64,000 nt of DNA, taken from NCBI RefSeq assembly GCF_900091555.1, contig NZ_FMCX01000001.1, positions 62,001-126,000 on the forward strand. The letters run 5' to 3'. Of the stretch, positions 48,867 to 57,703 are shown piece by piece. This DNA is from Micromonospora mirobrigensis. GTDB lineage: Bacteria; Actinomycetota; Actinomycetes; Mycobacteriales; Micromonosporaceae. The notes under the pieces are model-generated. The model had not been told where the DNA came from, did no database searches, and saw nothing but the letters and a program-made list of their open reading frames with translations. A program made the translations under genes and the position numbers. How positions within the stretch are numbered: position 1 is the stretch's first letter; each line of letters opens with the position of its first letter.

Positions 48867-50387
48867 GTGAGCTACGCCAAGGTGCTCTGCGTGGGTCTGG
48901 TCGGGGTGACCGGACACGTGGTGGAGGTGGAGGCCGACCTGGCCGCCGGGCTGCCCGCGGTGGTGATCTCCGGCCTGCCGGACACCGCCCTGCACGAGGC
49001 CCGGGACCGGGTGCGCGCCGCGGTGGTCAACTCCGGCCAGAAGTGGCCCAACCGTCGGATCACCATCAACCTGCTCCCCGCCACGCTGCCCAAGCACGGC
49101 TCGGCCTTCGACCTGGCGATCGCGGCGGCCCTGCTCGGCGGCGCGGGCGAGCTGCCCCTGCTGCCGCTGGAGCGGGTGGTGGTCCTCGGCGAGCTGGGCC
49201 TCGACGGCACGGTCCGACCGGTGCGCGGCATCCTGCCCATGGTCGCCGCCGCCGCCCGGGCCGGACTGGACCGGGTGGTCGTACCGGTCGACAACGCCGC
49301 CGAGGCCGCGGTGATCCCCGGGGTCCGGGTCCGGGCGGTGGACACCCTGCACCGGCTGGTGAGCTTCGTCCGGGAGGGCACCCCGCTGCTGGAACCACCG
49401 GTTCCCGGGCCGCCCGCCGTCGCCGCCGGCCCCGACCTGGCCGACGTGGCTGGTCAGGGCCTCGGTCGCCGGGCCCTGGAGGTCACCGCGGCGGGTGGCC
49501 ACCACCTGGCGCTGCTGGGCCCACCGGGCGCCGGTAAGACCATGCTCGCCGAGCGGCTCCCCTCGGTCCTGCCGGAGCTCGACGACGACGCGGCGCTGGA
49601 GGTCACCGCCCTGCACTCGATCGCCGGGCTGCTCCCGCCGGACGGGCGGCTGCTGCGCCGGCCGCCGTTCCAGGCGCCGCACCACACCGCCACGGTCGCG
49701 TCGCTGGTGGGGGGCGGATCGGGACTGGCCCGGCCGGGCGCGGTGTCGCTCGCGCACCGCGGCGTGCTCTTCCTCGACGAGGCGGCCGAGTTCGCCAAGG
49801 GCGCACTGGAGGCGCTGCGCCAACCGTTGGAGAGTGGCCGGGTCCACCTGGCGCGCAGCCGGGGCGGTACGGAGTACCCGGCGCGGGTCCAGTTGGTGCT
49901 CGCCGCCAATCCGTGCCCCTGCGCGAAGCCCGCCGGTGACGCCTTCTGCGAGTGCACCCCACTGGCGCGGCGGCGCTACCTGGGACGGCTCTCCGGCCCA
50001 CTGCTGGACCGGATCGACGTGCAGATCACGGTGAACCCGGTACGCGCGGCCGAGTTGATGGAGGTCGACGCCGCCGCCGAGTCGTCGGCGGTCGTCGCGG
50101 CCCGGGTCGCGGCGGCCCGGGCCGCCGCCGCCGAACGGTGGGCGACGGTCGGGCGCCGGCTCAACGCCGACATCCCCGGGCCGCTGCTCCGTCAGCTGCC
50201 CTGGCGGCTGCCGGCGCGGGACACCGCGGAGCTGCGGGGCCGGCTCGACAGCGGCTCGCTCTCGGCCCGGGGCTTCGACCGGATCATCCGGCTCGCCTGG
50301 ACCGTCGCCGACCTGGACGGCCGGAGCCGGCCCGGGCGGGAGGACGTCCGGGAGGCCATCGGACTCAGGACGGGAGACAGGGTATGA
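48867..50387 (+). CDS. comM: ComM/YifB family AAA+ ATPase (Mg-chelatase-like)
   Basis: 506 residues from GTG 48867. The N-terminal Lon-protease-like S5 fold (VEVEADLAAGLPAVVISGLP) is followed by a Mg-chelatase-type AAA+ domain with Walker A LLGPPGAGKTML (near residue 219), Walker B VLFLDEAAEF (near 300) and the NPCPC...CEC Cys cluster between strands. ComM hexamers drive branch migration during integration of transforming DNA. Coupled to yraN (one-base gap) and dprA (ATGA overlap), which fits a recombination/DNA uptake operon. Confidence 0.96.
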   Translation: MSYAKVLCVGLVGVTGHVVEVEADLAAGLPAVVISGLPDTALHEARDRVRAAVVNSGQKWPNRRITINLLPATLPKHGSAFDLAIAAALLGGAGELPLLPLERVVVLGELGLDGTVRPVRGILPMVAAAARAGLDRVVVPVDNAAEAAVIPGVRVRAVDTLHRLVSFVREGTPLLEPPVPGPPAVAAGPDLADVAGQGLGRRALEVTAAGGHHLALLGPPGAGKTMLAERLPSVLPELDDDAALEVTALHSIAGLLPPDGRLLRRPPFQAPHHTATVASLVGGGSGLARPGAVSLAHRGVLFLDEAAEFAKGALEALRQPLESGRVHLARSRGGTEYPARVQLVLAANPCPCAKPAGDAFCECTPLARRRYLGRLSGPLLDRIDVQITVNPVRAAELMEVDAAAESSAVVAARVAAARAAAAERWATVGRRLNADIPGPLLRQLPWRLPARDTAELRGRLDSGSLSARGFDRIIRLAWTVADLDGRSRPGREDVREAIGLRTGDRV

Positions 50388-51571
50388 CCGACGACGAGGA
50401 CCGGCTGGCCCGGGTGGCCCTGACCTGGCTGGCCGAACCGGGCACCCGGTCGGTGCACCGGCTGGTCGGCGAGCAGGGCGCCGCCGGCGCCCTGGACCTG
50501 CTGCTCGACGGCGGTGCCCCGGACGAGCAGCTGCGGGCCGCCGTCGCGGCCCGGCTCGGCGCCGGGGATCCCCGGGGCGTCGCCGCGGAGGCCCTGGCCC
50601 GCGCCGACCGGCTGGGCGCCCGGCTGGTCGTCCCGCGCGACGACGAGTGGCCCCGGCGGGTCGGTGACCTGCGCCGGCTCGTGCTGCCGGTGGCCGACCG
50701 CAAGGTGGACCGGGAGACCGCGCCGCCGCTCTGCTTCTGGGTGCGCGGCGGCTGGCCGCTGGCCGAGGCCCTCGACCGTTCGGTCGCCGTGGTCGGCGCC
50801 CGGGCCGCCACCGGGTACGGCGTGCACGTGGCCACCGAGATCGGGTACGGGCTCGCCGACCGGCAGTGGACGGTGGTCTCCGGCGGGGCGTTCGGCATCG
50901 ACTCCGCCGCGCACCGGGGCGCGCTGAGCGCCGGCGGGGTCACCGTGGCGGTGCTGGCCTGCGGGGTGGACCGTCCCTACCCGATGGGCAACACGGCGCT
51001 CTTCGACCGGATCGCCGACACGGGGCTGCTGGTCAGCGAGTGGCCACCGGGCGCCGAGCCGCTACGGCCACGGTTCCTGATCCGCAACCGGGTGATCGCC
51101 GCCGCCACCCGGGGCAGCGTGCTGGTGGAGGCGTCGGCGCGCAGCGGGGCGACGCAGACGATGCGGCGGGCGCTGGCCATCGAGCGGCAGGCCATGGTGG
51201 TGCCGGGGCCGGTCACCTCGGCCATGTCGGTGGGCGCCCACGAACTGCTCCGCGAGTACCCGAAGGCCCGCCTGGTCACCGGGCTGCCCCACGTGCTGGA
51301 GGAGGTTGGCCGGATCGGCGACGACCTGGCCGAGCCGGCCCGCGGCCCGCACCGCCCGACCGACCTGCTCGACGACGAGGCTGCGCTGATCCGGGAGTCG
51401 CTGCCCCGGCGCGGGACGCTCGGGGTGGACGCGATCGCCGCCCGGGCCGGGGTGGACGTCCGCACGGCGATGCGGAAGCTCTCCCTGCTGGAGGAACTGG
51501 CCCTGGTGGTCCGCCGCGCGGACGGCTACGCCCTGACCCAGCCGCCGGTCCGTCGGGGCGGCGACGCCTGA
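50384..51571 (+). CDS. dprA: DNA processing protein DprA
   Basis: 395 residues from ATG 50384, overlapping the comM stop (ATGA). Protects single-stranded DNA and loads RecA during transformation. The Rossmann-like core includes VAVVGARAATGYG, VVSGGAFGIDSAAHRGAL, GVDRPYPMGN, LVSEWPPGAEPLRPRFLIRNR and LVVEASxxSG (here LVEASARSGATQT). A C-terminal winged-helix domain (from about 320, LGVDAIAARAGVDVRTAMRKL) is typical. The tail meets the convergent hypothetical gene with no gap. Confidence 0.97.
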   Translation: MTDDEDRLARVALTWLAEPGTRSVHRLVGEQGAAGALDLLLDGGAPDEQLRAAVAARLGAGDPRGVAAEALARADRLGARLVVPRDDEWPRRVGDLRRLVLPVADRKVDRETAPPLCFWVRGGWPLAEALDRSVAVVGARAATGYGVHVATEIGYGLADRQWTVVSGGAFGIDSAAHRGALSAGGVTVAVLACGVDRPYPMGNTALFDRIADTGLLVSEWPPGAEPLRPRFLIRNRVIAAATRGSVLVEASARSGATQTMRRALAIERQAMVVPGPVTSAMSVGAHELLREYPKARLVTGLPHVLEEVGRIGDDLAEPARGPHRPTDLLDDEAALIRESLPRRGTLGVDAIAARAGVDVRTAMRKLSLLEELALVVRRADGYALTQPPVRRGGDA

Positions 51572-51913
51572 TCAGTCGCCCTCGAAGCGGATCTCCACGT
51601 CGCGGTCCCGCAGGCAGCGCCGGACGAGCAGCCCCAGCCGCCGGACGTGGCCGACCTCGGACGGGGCGGTGGCGACCTCGGCGAGGCACCGCAGTTCCGC
51701 CATCAGCCGGGGTGCCGCCTCTGCGCCGACCACCAGCTGACCGAGCGGGTCGACCAGGTCCAGCAGCGGGGTACGGCCACCGCCGCGTACCCGCCGGAGC
51801 AGTTCCAGCAGCACGTCCTCCGGGTCGGGGACCACCTCCGCGGTGACGTGGGAGGGCCGCCGCTTCCCGGGTCCGGCCCGGACGATCCGGTAGAGGACCA
51901 CATCCACACCCAT
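51572..51913 (-). CDS. Conserved hypothetical protein convergent with dprA
   Basis: 113 residues from ATG 51913 (MGVDVVLYRIVRAGPGKRRPS). Contains VVPDPEDVLLELLRRV and EVGHVRRLGLLVRRCLRDRDVEI, mostly helical with a beta start. No domain recognised. The stop codon abuts the dprA stop. A GGAGGGAG-type ribosome site (minus strand of 51921-51932) lies at a good distance from the ATG. Confidence 0.65.
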   Translation of the reverse strand: MGVDVVLYRIVRAGPGKRRPSHVTAEVVPDPEDVLLELLRRVRGGGRTPLLDLVDPLGQLVVGAEAAPRLMAELRCLAEVATAPSEVGHVRRLGLLVRRCLRDRDVEIRFEGD

Positions 51914-52079
51914 GCCCGGTGGCTCCCTCCTGGACGGTCCGCCGCACCCCGCTGCGGCGCGATGGCTCACCACGGCGGGTGGTGACCGGCGACGTCCGCC
52001 CGTCGGTCCAGTTTCGCCCGCCGGAGCGCCGCCCACCAGCCCCGACGGCGCGCCGGGAGCGGCCGGGTGAGCCCACCCC

Positions 52080-52085
52080 TAGGCT
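52080..52085 (+). promoter_or_regulatory. -10 box TAGGCT, probable near-leaderless promoter of xerC
   Basis: TAGGCT ends six bases before the GTG at 52092. If transcription starts seven bases downstream the mRNA is leaderless; a GGGGAGG also lies in the gap. No -35 consensus is visible. Confidence 0.45.
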
Positions 52086-52091
52086 GGGGAG

Positions 52092-53117
52092 GTGCGCAGT
52101 GACCAGGACGGCCGCCCCGCCGGCGAGCCGGCGCCGACCGGCCGGGGCACCCGGGCAACCCACGAGACGCTGCCGCCGGCGATGCGGGAGGCGGTGGACG
52201 ACTTCGCCGGCCACCTGTCCGGGGTCCGCAACCGGTCCGCGCACACCGTCCGGGCGTACGTCACCGACCTGGTGTCGCTGTTGGACCACGCCGTGCGGAT
52301 GGGCTGCGCCGAGCCAGCCGAGCTGGACCTGACCGTGCTGCGCAGCTGGCTGGCCCGCCAGCGGACCACCGGCGCCGCCCGTACCTCGCTGGCCCGGCGG
52401 GCCGCGTCGGCGCGCACGTTCAGCGCCTGGGCGCACCGGACCGGTCTGCTCCCCTCCGACGTGGCGGCCCCGCTGGCCAGCCCGCGCGCCCACCGGGAAC
52501 TGCCCGTCGTGCTCCGCGCCGAGCAGGCCGCCGCGCTGGTCGAGGCCCCCGGCCGCCGGGCCGGCGTCGCGCCGTCCGGGGACACCACGCCCGACGGGAC
52601 GGGCCCCGGGGAACCGGTGCTGCTGCGGGACCGGGTGCTGCTGGAGCTGCTCTACGGCACCGGGGTACGGGTCAGCGAGGCGTGCGGCCTGGACGTCGCC
52701 GACGTCGACCAGGGTCGCCGGGTGGTCCGCGTGCTCGGCAAGGGCGGCCGGGAACGCTCGGTGCCGTACGGCCTGCCGGCCGAACGGGCCCTGCGGGAGT
52801 GGCTGGACCTGGGGCGTCCCACGCTTGCCGGTACGACGCCGGACGGGGCACTGCTGCTCGGCGCGCGCGGTGGCCGGCTCAACCCGACCACGGCCCGACG
52901 GATCGTCCGCGGCTACGCCGAGGCCGCCGGCCTGCCGCCGGTCAGCCCGCACGGGCTGCGGCACTCGGCCGCGACCCACCTGCTGGAGGGTGGCGCGGAC
53001 CTTCGGTCGGTGCAGGAGCTGCTGGGGCACTCCTCGCTGGCCAGCACCCAGATCTACACCCACGTCTCGGTGGAGCGGCTGCGCGCCGCGTACCGGCAGG
53101 CGCATCCCCGGGCCTGA
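52092..53117 (+). CDS. xerC: Tyrosine recombinase XerC
   Basis: 341 residues from GTG 52092; a later ATG at 52182 would remove a disordered 30-residue leader. Resolves chromosome dimers at dif with XerD. The N-terminal SAM-like core-binding domain (MREAVDDFAGHLSGVRNRSAHTV, shown by its key part HTVRAYVTDLVSLLDHAV) precedes the catalytic domain: Arg in LLYGTGVRVSEACGL (about 189), Lys in GKGGRERSVP, HGLRHSAATHLLEGG (about 286), and LGHSSLASTQIYTH with the Tyr nucleophile (about 322). All six catalytic positions are present. Location in the dprA neighbourhood supports XerC rather than XerD or a phage integrase. Confidence 0.93.
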   Translation: MRSDQDGRPAGEPAPTGRGTRATHETLPPAMREAVDDFAGHLSGVRNRSAHTVRAYVTDLVSLLDHAVRMGCAEPAELDLTVLRSWLARQRTTGAARTSLARRAASARTFSAWAHRTGLLPSDVAAPLASPRAHRELPVVLRAEQAAALVEAPGRRAGVAPSGDTTPDGTGPGEPVLLRDRVLLELLYGTGVRVSEACGLDVADVDQGRRVVRVLGKGGRERSVPYGLPAERALREWLDLGRPTLAGTTPDGALLLGARGGRLNPTTARRIVRGYAEAAGLPPVSPHGLRHSAATHLLEGGADLRSVQELLGHSSLASTQIYTHVSVERLRAAYRQAHPRA

Positions 53118-53149
53118 GCCGAAGCGCGCTGGGGTGATCGCCGGCGGGC

Positions 53150-53155
53150 TAGGAT
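53150..53155 (+). promoter_or_regulatory. -10 box TAGGAT, probable leaderless promoter
   Basis: TAGGAT ends six bases before the GTG start of the aminotransferase at 53162, which would give a leaderless transcript. Confidence 0.5.
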
Positions 53156-53161
53156 CACGCG

Positions 53162-54343
53162 GTGAGCGTTCCGCAGCCGCCCGAGCCCGTTCCCGGCGCC
53201 CGGCTGCTCTTCTCGCTCGACCCGGCGGTGAGCCACCTCAACCACGGCTCCTTCGGCGCGGTGCCGATCGGCGTGCAACGGGCGCAGCAGCGCCTGCGCG
53301 ACGAGATGGAGACCAACCCGCTGCGGTTCTTCACGCAGGGTCTGATCGACCGGATCACGCACACCCGACGGCACCTGGCCACCTTCCTGGGCGCCGACCC
53401 GGAGGGCACCGCCCTGGTCGGCAACACCACCACCGGGGTCGCGGTCGTCCTCGGCTCGCTCGGCCTGCGCCCCGGGGACGAGCTGCTGACCACCGACCAC
53501 GGGTATGGCGCGGTCGCGTTCGCCGTCGAGCGGGAGTGCCGACGCACCGGCGCCAGCCACCGGGTGCTGCGGGTGCCGCTGACCGCCACCGACGAGGAGG
53601 TCGTCGAGATCGTCCGGGCCGGTCTGCGTCCCGGCCGGACCAAGCTGCTGATCGTCGACCAGCTCACCTCGCCCACCGCCAAGCTGCTGCCGACCGCCGC
53701 GATCGTGGGCCTGGCTCGGGAACGCCAGGTGCCGGTGCTGGTCGACGCCGCGCACGCACCGGGCATGCTGCCCACGCCGGTGGCCGGCGTCGGCGCCGAC
53801 TTCTGGGTGGGCAATCTACACAAATGGGCCTACGCCCCGCGCGGCACGGCGGCCCTGGTGGTGGCGCCCCCTTGGCGGGACCGGATCGAGCCGCTGGTGG
53901 TCTCCTGGGAGCAGCCGGCCGGGTTCCCCGGAAACGTGGAGTGGCAGGCCACTCTGGACTACACGCCGTGGCTGGCCGCGCCGGTGGGGCTCTACACGCT
54001 GCGCAGCCTCGGCGTCGAGCGGGTACGCGCGCACAACGCCGCGCTGGCCGCGTACGGGCAGCGGGTGGTCGGGGACGCCCTGGGCGTGGCGCCGACCGAC
54101 CTGCCGGAGCCCGATGGACCGTCGGTGGCGATGCGGATCGTGCCGCTCCCACCGGGCGTCGCCACCACCCTCGACGCGGCTCGGGAGTTGCAGAAACGGA
54201 TCGCCGACCGGCTCGCCACCGAGGTGGCGGTGACCAGTTGGGGTGGACGCGGCTGGCTGCGGCTCTGCGGCCAGGTCTACAACTCTCCCGACGAGTACGA
54301 CCGGCTGGCCGTGCGACTGCCACCCTTCCTCGCCGCCGCCTGA
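53162..54343 (+). CDS. Class V aminotransferase-fold PLP enzyme (isopenicillin-N epimerase-like)
   Basis: 393 residues. Fold-type I PLP enzyme: VSHLNHGSFGAVP at the N-terminus, GNTTTGVAVVL as the phosphate-binding region, VDAAHAPGM with the cofactor-binding Asp, and the Schiff-base Lys221 in GNLHKWAYAPRG. SHLNHGSFG is typical of the isopenicillin-N epimerase-like subgroup of class V, members of which act on diverse amino acids. No beta-lactam genes are adjacent, so the specific reaction is open. Follows xerC by 44 bp with its own -10 box. Confidence 0.9.
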   Translation: MSVPQPPEPVPGARLLFSLDPAVSHLNHGSFGAVPIGVQRAQQRLRDEMETNPLRFFTQGLIDRITHTRRHLATFLGADPEGTALVGNTTTGVAVVLGSLGLRPGDELLTTDHGYGAVAFAVERECRRTGASHRVLRVPLTATDEEVVEIVRAGLRPGRTKLLIVDQLTSPTAKLLPTAAIVGLARERQVPVLVDAAHAPGMLPTPVAGVGADFWVGNLHKWAYAPRGTAALVVAPPWRDRIEPLVVSWEQPAGFPGNVEWQATLDYTPWLAAPVGLYTLRSLGVERVRAHNAALAAYGQRVVGDALGVAPTDLPEPDGPSVAMRIVPLPPGVATTLDAARELQKRIADRLATEVAVTSWGGRGWLRLCGQVYNSPDEYDRLAVRLPPFLAAA

Positions 54344-54478
54344 TCGACGTCCCCACCGGCCGTGCCCCGGGTGACCCGGCCGCGAGTCGGAGCGGACCGA
54401 CGGCCGGGCGGATCGGCGGTACGACGTCGGATCAGCGGTACGACGGCCGGGGGATCAGCAGGCCGACGGCCGGGCGGC

Positions 54479-55147
54479 TCAGTGGGGCCCGGCGGGCGGC
54501 AGGTCGACCGGGAGCAGCCGGACCGGTCCGGCGCCCACCAGCGCCAGCGGATCGAGATACTCCGCGCCCCGCCGCAGTCCCCAGTGCAGGCAGGCCGCGA
54601 CCGGGCAGCCGGCGTGCCCGGGCAGCAGGGCGCCCAGCGTCGCGCCGGCCACCACCACCTCACCCACCCGCACGGCGGGCCGGACCGGCTCGTAGGTGGT
54701 CCGCAGCCCGCCGGCGTGCCCGACGGTGACCACCGGGCGGCCGGCGACCGACCCGGCGAAGAGCACCACCCCCGGCCTGGGCGCCCGCACCACGGCCCCG
54801 GGCCCGCCGGCCAGGTCGACGCCCCGGTGGCCGGGAAGCCAGGGCCGCGGGGGCGGCGCGAAGCGGCGGACCGGCACGGGTGTCCCGGCCAGCGGCCACC
54901 CGAACACCGGCCGGGACGGCGACACCGATCGGGACGGCAATACCGGCCGGGACGGCAATACCGGCCGGGACGGCAATACCGGCCGGGACGGCAATGCCGG
55001 CCGGGACGGCAGTGCGGGAGACGCCGACCACCGGGTCGCTCCCGCCGGTGGTGGGGACGCCGCACCGGCCACCGGGGTCGACGCCAGGATCAGGAGCAGG
55101 ACGCCGACCAGCAGGGTGGCGGCGCAGCGCCGCGGAGTCGTTCGCAC
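54479..55147 (-). CDS. Secreted M23 family (LytM-type) peptidase with LPSRPV repeats
   Basis: 222 residues from GTG 55147. Signal peptide RRCAATLLVGVLLLILASTPVAGA. A Pro-rich spacer with about six copies of a 6-residue unit (LPSRPV) is followed by a LytM/M23 domain with HRGVDLAG (H-x3-D zinc ligands), PGVVLFAGSVAGRPVVTVGH and ACLHWGLRRG (HxH-type C-terminal ligand region). It would cut peptidoglycan cross-bridges or act as a septal hydrolase activator. The HxH motif reads LHWG, normal for the family. In Mycobacterium and Streptomyces an M23 gene lies next to rpsB (recalled), whereas here it is next to the DUF2469/rnhB side. Confidence 0.88.
   Translation of the reverse strand: MRTTPRRCAATLLVGVLLLILASTPVAGAASPPPAGATRWSASPALPSRPALPSRPVLPSRPVLPSRPVLPSRSVSPSRPVFGWPLAGTPVPVRRFAPPPRPWLPGHRGVDLAGGPGAVVRAPRPGVVLFAGSVAGRPVVTVGHAGGLRTTYEPVRPAVRVGEVVVAGATLGALLPGHAGCPVAACLHWGLRRGAEYLDPLALVGAGPVRLLPVDLPPAGPH
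54907..55014. repeat. 18-bp tandem repeats in the M23 peptidase spacer
   Basis: About six copies of a unit close to GGCCGGGACGGCAATACC encode repeated VLPSRP in the Pro-rich linker on the minus strand. The middle copies are nearly identical; the outer ones have drifted. Confidence 0.85.
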
Positions 55148-55426
55148 GGACGGCAGCCTGCTCCGCCCCGCCGGTCACCCGCCACCCGCCGGAGGCCCGC
55201 CTGTGGACGGACCCGGCGCTGTGGACGACCACCGCCGGACCGGGTGATCTGCTATGCCCCCGATCCGCCGGGGTGACGTCGAACGGGAGCGGGCGGTCGC
55301 ACCGGGCGCCGGCGACCGGTCGTGCCGCAGGGACGGCCACTCGCGTCGACCGCCGCCCCTCGGCATACTCGTACCGCCGGTGTGCGCCCGGCCAGCGATC
55401 TCCGACCGACCCCCCGGGAGCCCGGA
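55148..55426. other. 279-bp divergent intergenic region
   Basis: Lies between the M23 peptidase and the molybdopterin oxidoreductase genes, both of which start here. Two CTGTGGACG copies (about 55200-55226) are the only repeat I see. No promoter boxes or RNA gene can be assigned. Confidence 0.35.
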
Positions 55427-56533
55427 ATGACCACGATGGACGACGTCAGCCGCCCCTCCCGGGTGGCCGGTGCGGACGAGGCGATCAGCGCCGAGGAGCT
55501 GCAACTGGCCGCCCGCAACCACGGCATCCCGCTGGAGGCGCTGCGCTACGACGTGACCCCGGCCGGCCTGCACTACCTGCTGATCCACTACGACATCCCG
55601 GAGCTGGACCCGGCGACGCACACGCTGACCGTCGACGGCGCCGTGGACCGGCCGCTCGAGCTCGACCTGGCCGCGCTGCGGGAGCGTCCCCGGGTCAGCC
55701 ACCGGGTCACCCTGGAGTGCGCCGGCAACGGGCGGGCGCTGCTGCACCCGCGTCCGGTGAGCCAGCCCTGGCTGGTCGAGGCGGTCGGCAACGCAGAGTG
55801 GACCGGCACTCCGCTGGCGCCGCTGCTGCGCGAGGCGGGCCTGTCGCCGGACGCCGTGGACGTGGTCTTCACCGGCGCGGACCACGGGGTCGAGCGCGGC
55901 GTCGAGCAGGACTACCAGCGGGCGCTGCCGGTGGCGGACGCGCTCCGCGAGGAGGTGCTGCTGGCGTACGAGATGAACGGCGCTCCCCTGCTGCCGCAGC
56001 ACGGCGCGCCGCTGCGGTTGATCGTGCCCGGCTGGTACGGCATGGCCCACGTGAAGTGGCTGCGGGGCGTCACGGTGACCACCGAGCCGTTCGACGGCTA
56101 CCAGAACGCGGTCGCCTACCGGCTGCGGCGCGACGCGGACGATCCGGGCGTGCCGGTGACCCGGATCGAGCCGCGGGCGCTGGTCCGGCCGCCGGGTTTC
56201 CCGGACTTCATGTCGCGGACCCGGGTGCTGCGTCCGGGGGCGTGCGTGCTGGACGGCCGGGCCTGGTCGGGGCACGCGCCGGTCGACGCGGTGGAGGTGA
56301 CCGTCGACGGCGGGTCGAGCTGGGCGCCGGCGGACCTGGATCCACCCAGCGGCGGCGAGTGGACGTGGCGGCGGTGGCGGTACGCGTGGACGCCGGAGCC
56401 GGGTCGGTACGTGCTCGGCGCGCGGGCCACGGACGCCTCGGGGCGCAGCCAGCCGGTCGAGCAGCCGTGGAACCGGGGCGGCTTCGCCAACAACCTGGTC
56501 CAGCGGGTGGAGGTCGTGGTCCTACCGGCGTGA
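55427..56533 (+). CDS. Sulfite oxidase-family molybdopterin oxidoreductase
   Basis: 368 residues from ATG 55427, with GGGAG six bases upstream. The N-terminal Moco domain includes VSHRVTLECAGNGRALL, with Cys98 in the position that ligates molybdenum, then VGNAEWTGTPLAPLL and the DHGVERGVEQDYQRALP region. The C-terminal dimerisation domain is Ig-like (VDAVEVTVDGGSSWAPADL; WNRGGFANN). No signal peptide or heme domain, so it is a cytoplasmic sulfite-oxidase-like enzyme of unknown electron acceptor. Divergent from the M23 gene and convergent with DUF2469. Confidence 0.9.
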   Translation: MTTMDDVSRPSRVAGADEAISAEELQLAARNHGIPLEALRYDVTPAGLHYLLIHYDIPELDPATHTLTVDGAVDRPLELDLAALRERPRVSHRVTLECAGNGRALLHPRPVSQPWLVEAVGNAEWTGTPLAPLLREAGLSPDAVDVVFTGADHGVERGVEQDYQRALPVADALREEVLLAYEMNGAPLLPQHGAPLRLIVPGWYGMAHVKWLRGVTVTTEPFDGYQNAVAYRLRRDADDPGVPVTRIEPRALVRPPGFPDFMSRTRVLRPGACVLDGRAWSGHAPVDAVEVTVDGGSSWAPADLDPPSGGEWTWRRWRYAWTPEPGRYVLGARATDASGRSQPVEQPWNRGGFANNLVQRVEVVVLPA

Positions 56534-56570
56534 CCCGGCGGCGGGCCGTCGGGCCCGGGTCAGCGGGCGG

Positions 56571-56894
56571 TCAGCCGCCGAAGCCGGAGTCGGCGGGGAG
56601 GGAGATGTCGGGCTTCTCCAGCTCCTCGACGTTGACGTCCTTGAACGTCATCACCCGGACATTCTTGACGAACCGCGCGGGACGATACATGTCCCACACC
56701 CAGGCGTCGTGCATCTCGACCTCGAAGTAGACCTCGCCGTCCGAGTTGCGCACGTGCAGGTCGACCTGGTTGGCGAGGTAGAAGCGGCGCTCGGTCTCCA
56801 CGACGTAGGAGAACTGGCGGACAATGTCGCGGTACTCCCGGTAGAGCTGCAGCTCCATCTCGGTCTCGTACTTCTCGAGATCTTCCGCGCTCAT
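56571..56894 (-). CDS. DUF2469 family protein
   Basis: 107 residues from ATG 56894, overlapping the rnhB stop (ATGA). Highly conserved actinobacterial protein: MSAEDLEKYETEMELQLYRE, then VVETERRFYLANQVDL, VYFEVEMHDAWVWDMYRPAR and VRVMTFKDVNVEEL. Function unknown. The rnhB-DUF2469 pair is standard in actinobacteria. Confidence 0.95.
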   Translation of the reverse strand: MSAEDLEKYETEMELQLYREYRDIVRQFSYVVETERRFYLANQVDLHVRNSDGEVYFEVEMHDAWVWDMYRPARFVKNVRVMTFKDVNVEELEKPDISLPADSGFGG

Positions 56895-57703
56895 CGCTCT
56901 CCGCCTTCCATGACCACATCTTCCCCCACCGGCGCCGGGGGCCGAGGCTGCTCGTCCAACGCCACGCCGACGGTACCCCCTGCCGCCGCCGAACGCGCCA
57001 TCGGCTCGGGTCGACCGCCGGGGGCCGGCCGGCGGGACCGGGGAGGCCGCCCCTCCCGGCCGGAGATCGCGGCGACGTTGACGTACGAGAACCGGTGCTC
57101 GACGCAGGGACCGTGCTCCCGCAGGGCCGCCGTGTGCTCGGCGGTGATGTAGCCCTTGTGCTCGGCGAAGCCGTAGCCGGGGAAGCTGGCGTCCAGCTCC
57201 ACCATGATCCGGTCCCGGGTGACCTTGGCCAGCACGCTGGCCGCCGCCACGCAGGCCGCCACCCGGTCGCCCTTCCAGACCGCCAGGCCCGGCACGTCCA
57301 GCCCGTCGACGCCGAACCCGTCGGTCAGCACGTACTCCGGGCGGGTGGTGAGCGAGGCCAGCGCCCGGCGCATCGCGGCCAGGTTGCACACGTGCAGGCC
57401 CCGGGCGTCGACCTCCTCCGCGGGGATCACCACCACCGCGTACGCCAACGCCCGGGCCACCACCTCGTCGTGGATCCGCTCCCGGCTGGCCGGGGTGAGC
57501 AGCTTCGAGTCGGCCAGACCGTCGATCTCGCCACGCCGCCCCTCGGGCAGGACCACCGCGGCGGCGACCAGCGGCCCGGCGCAGGCGCCCCGGCCGGCCT
57601 CGTCGGCGCCGGCGACGTGCCGGAAGCCACGCCGCTGCAACGCCCGCTCCAACGCGTACAGGCCGCCGTCGCGGCGCACCACGGTGCGCGGGGGCGTCAG
57701 CAT
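56891..57703 (-). CDS. rnhB: Ribonuclease HII with C-terminal extension
   Basis: 270 residues from ATG 57703. Removes ribonucleotides and RNA from DNA duplexes. VAGADEAGRGACAGPLVAAAVV carries the DEAGRG active site, with further acids in LADSKLLTP, VLTDGFGVDGL and KVTRDRIMVELD; GYGFAEHKGYIT is the substrate-binding segment. The C-terminal 45 residues (from about 225) are a Pro/Arg-rich tail not needed by the fold. Overlaps the Nudix gene by 7 bp upstream and DUF2469 by 4 bp downstream, so lepB-lepB-Nudix-rnhB-DUF2469 looks like one transcription unit. Confidence 0.95.
   Translation of the reverse strand: MLTPPRTVVRRDGGLYALERALQRRGFRHVAGADEAGRGACAGPLVAAAVVLPEGRRGEIDGLADSKLLTPASRERIHDEVVARALAYAVVVIPAEEVDARGLHVCNLAAMRRALASLTTRPEYVLTDGFGVDGLDVPGLAVWKGDRVAACVAAASVLAKVTRDRIMVELDASFPGYGFAEHKGYITAEHTAALREHGPCVEHRFSYVNVAAISGREGRPPRSRRPAPGGRPEPMARSAAAGGTVGVALDEQPRPPAPVGEDVVMEGGER

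Noticed and set aside
52092..53117. Integrase of a mobile element
   Set aside because: Position beside dprA/comM, full XerC-type length and motifs, and absence of att-like direct repeats or a tRNA gene argue for the chromosomal XerC.
53162..54343. Isopenicillin-N epimerase as part of a beta-lactam cluster
   Set aside because: Only the class V fold resemblance supports it; no synthetase, synthase or expandase genes are in the window.
54907..55014. Possible CRISPR or iteron array of 18-bp units
   Set aside because: Contiguous in-frame repeats encoding LPSRPV in the linker of the M23 peptidase; no spacers and no replication gene nearby.
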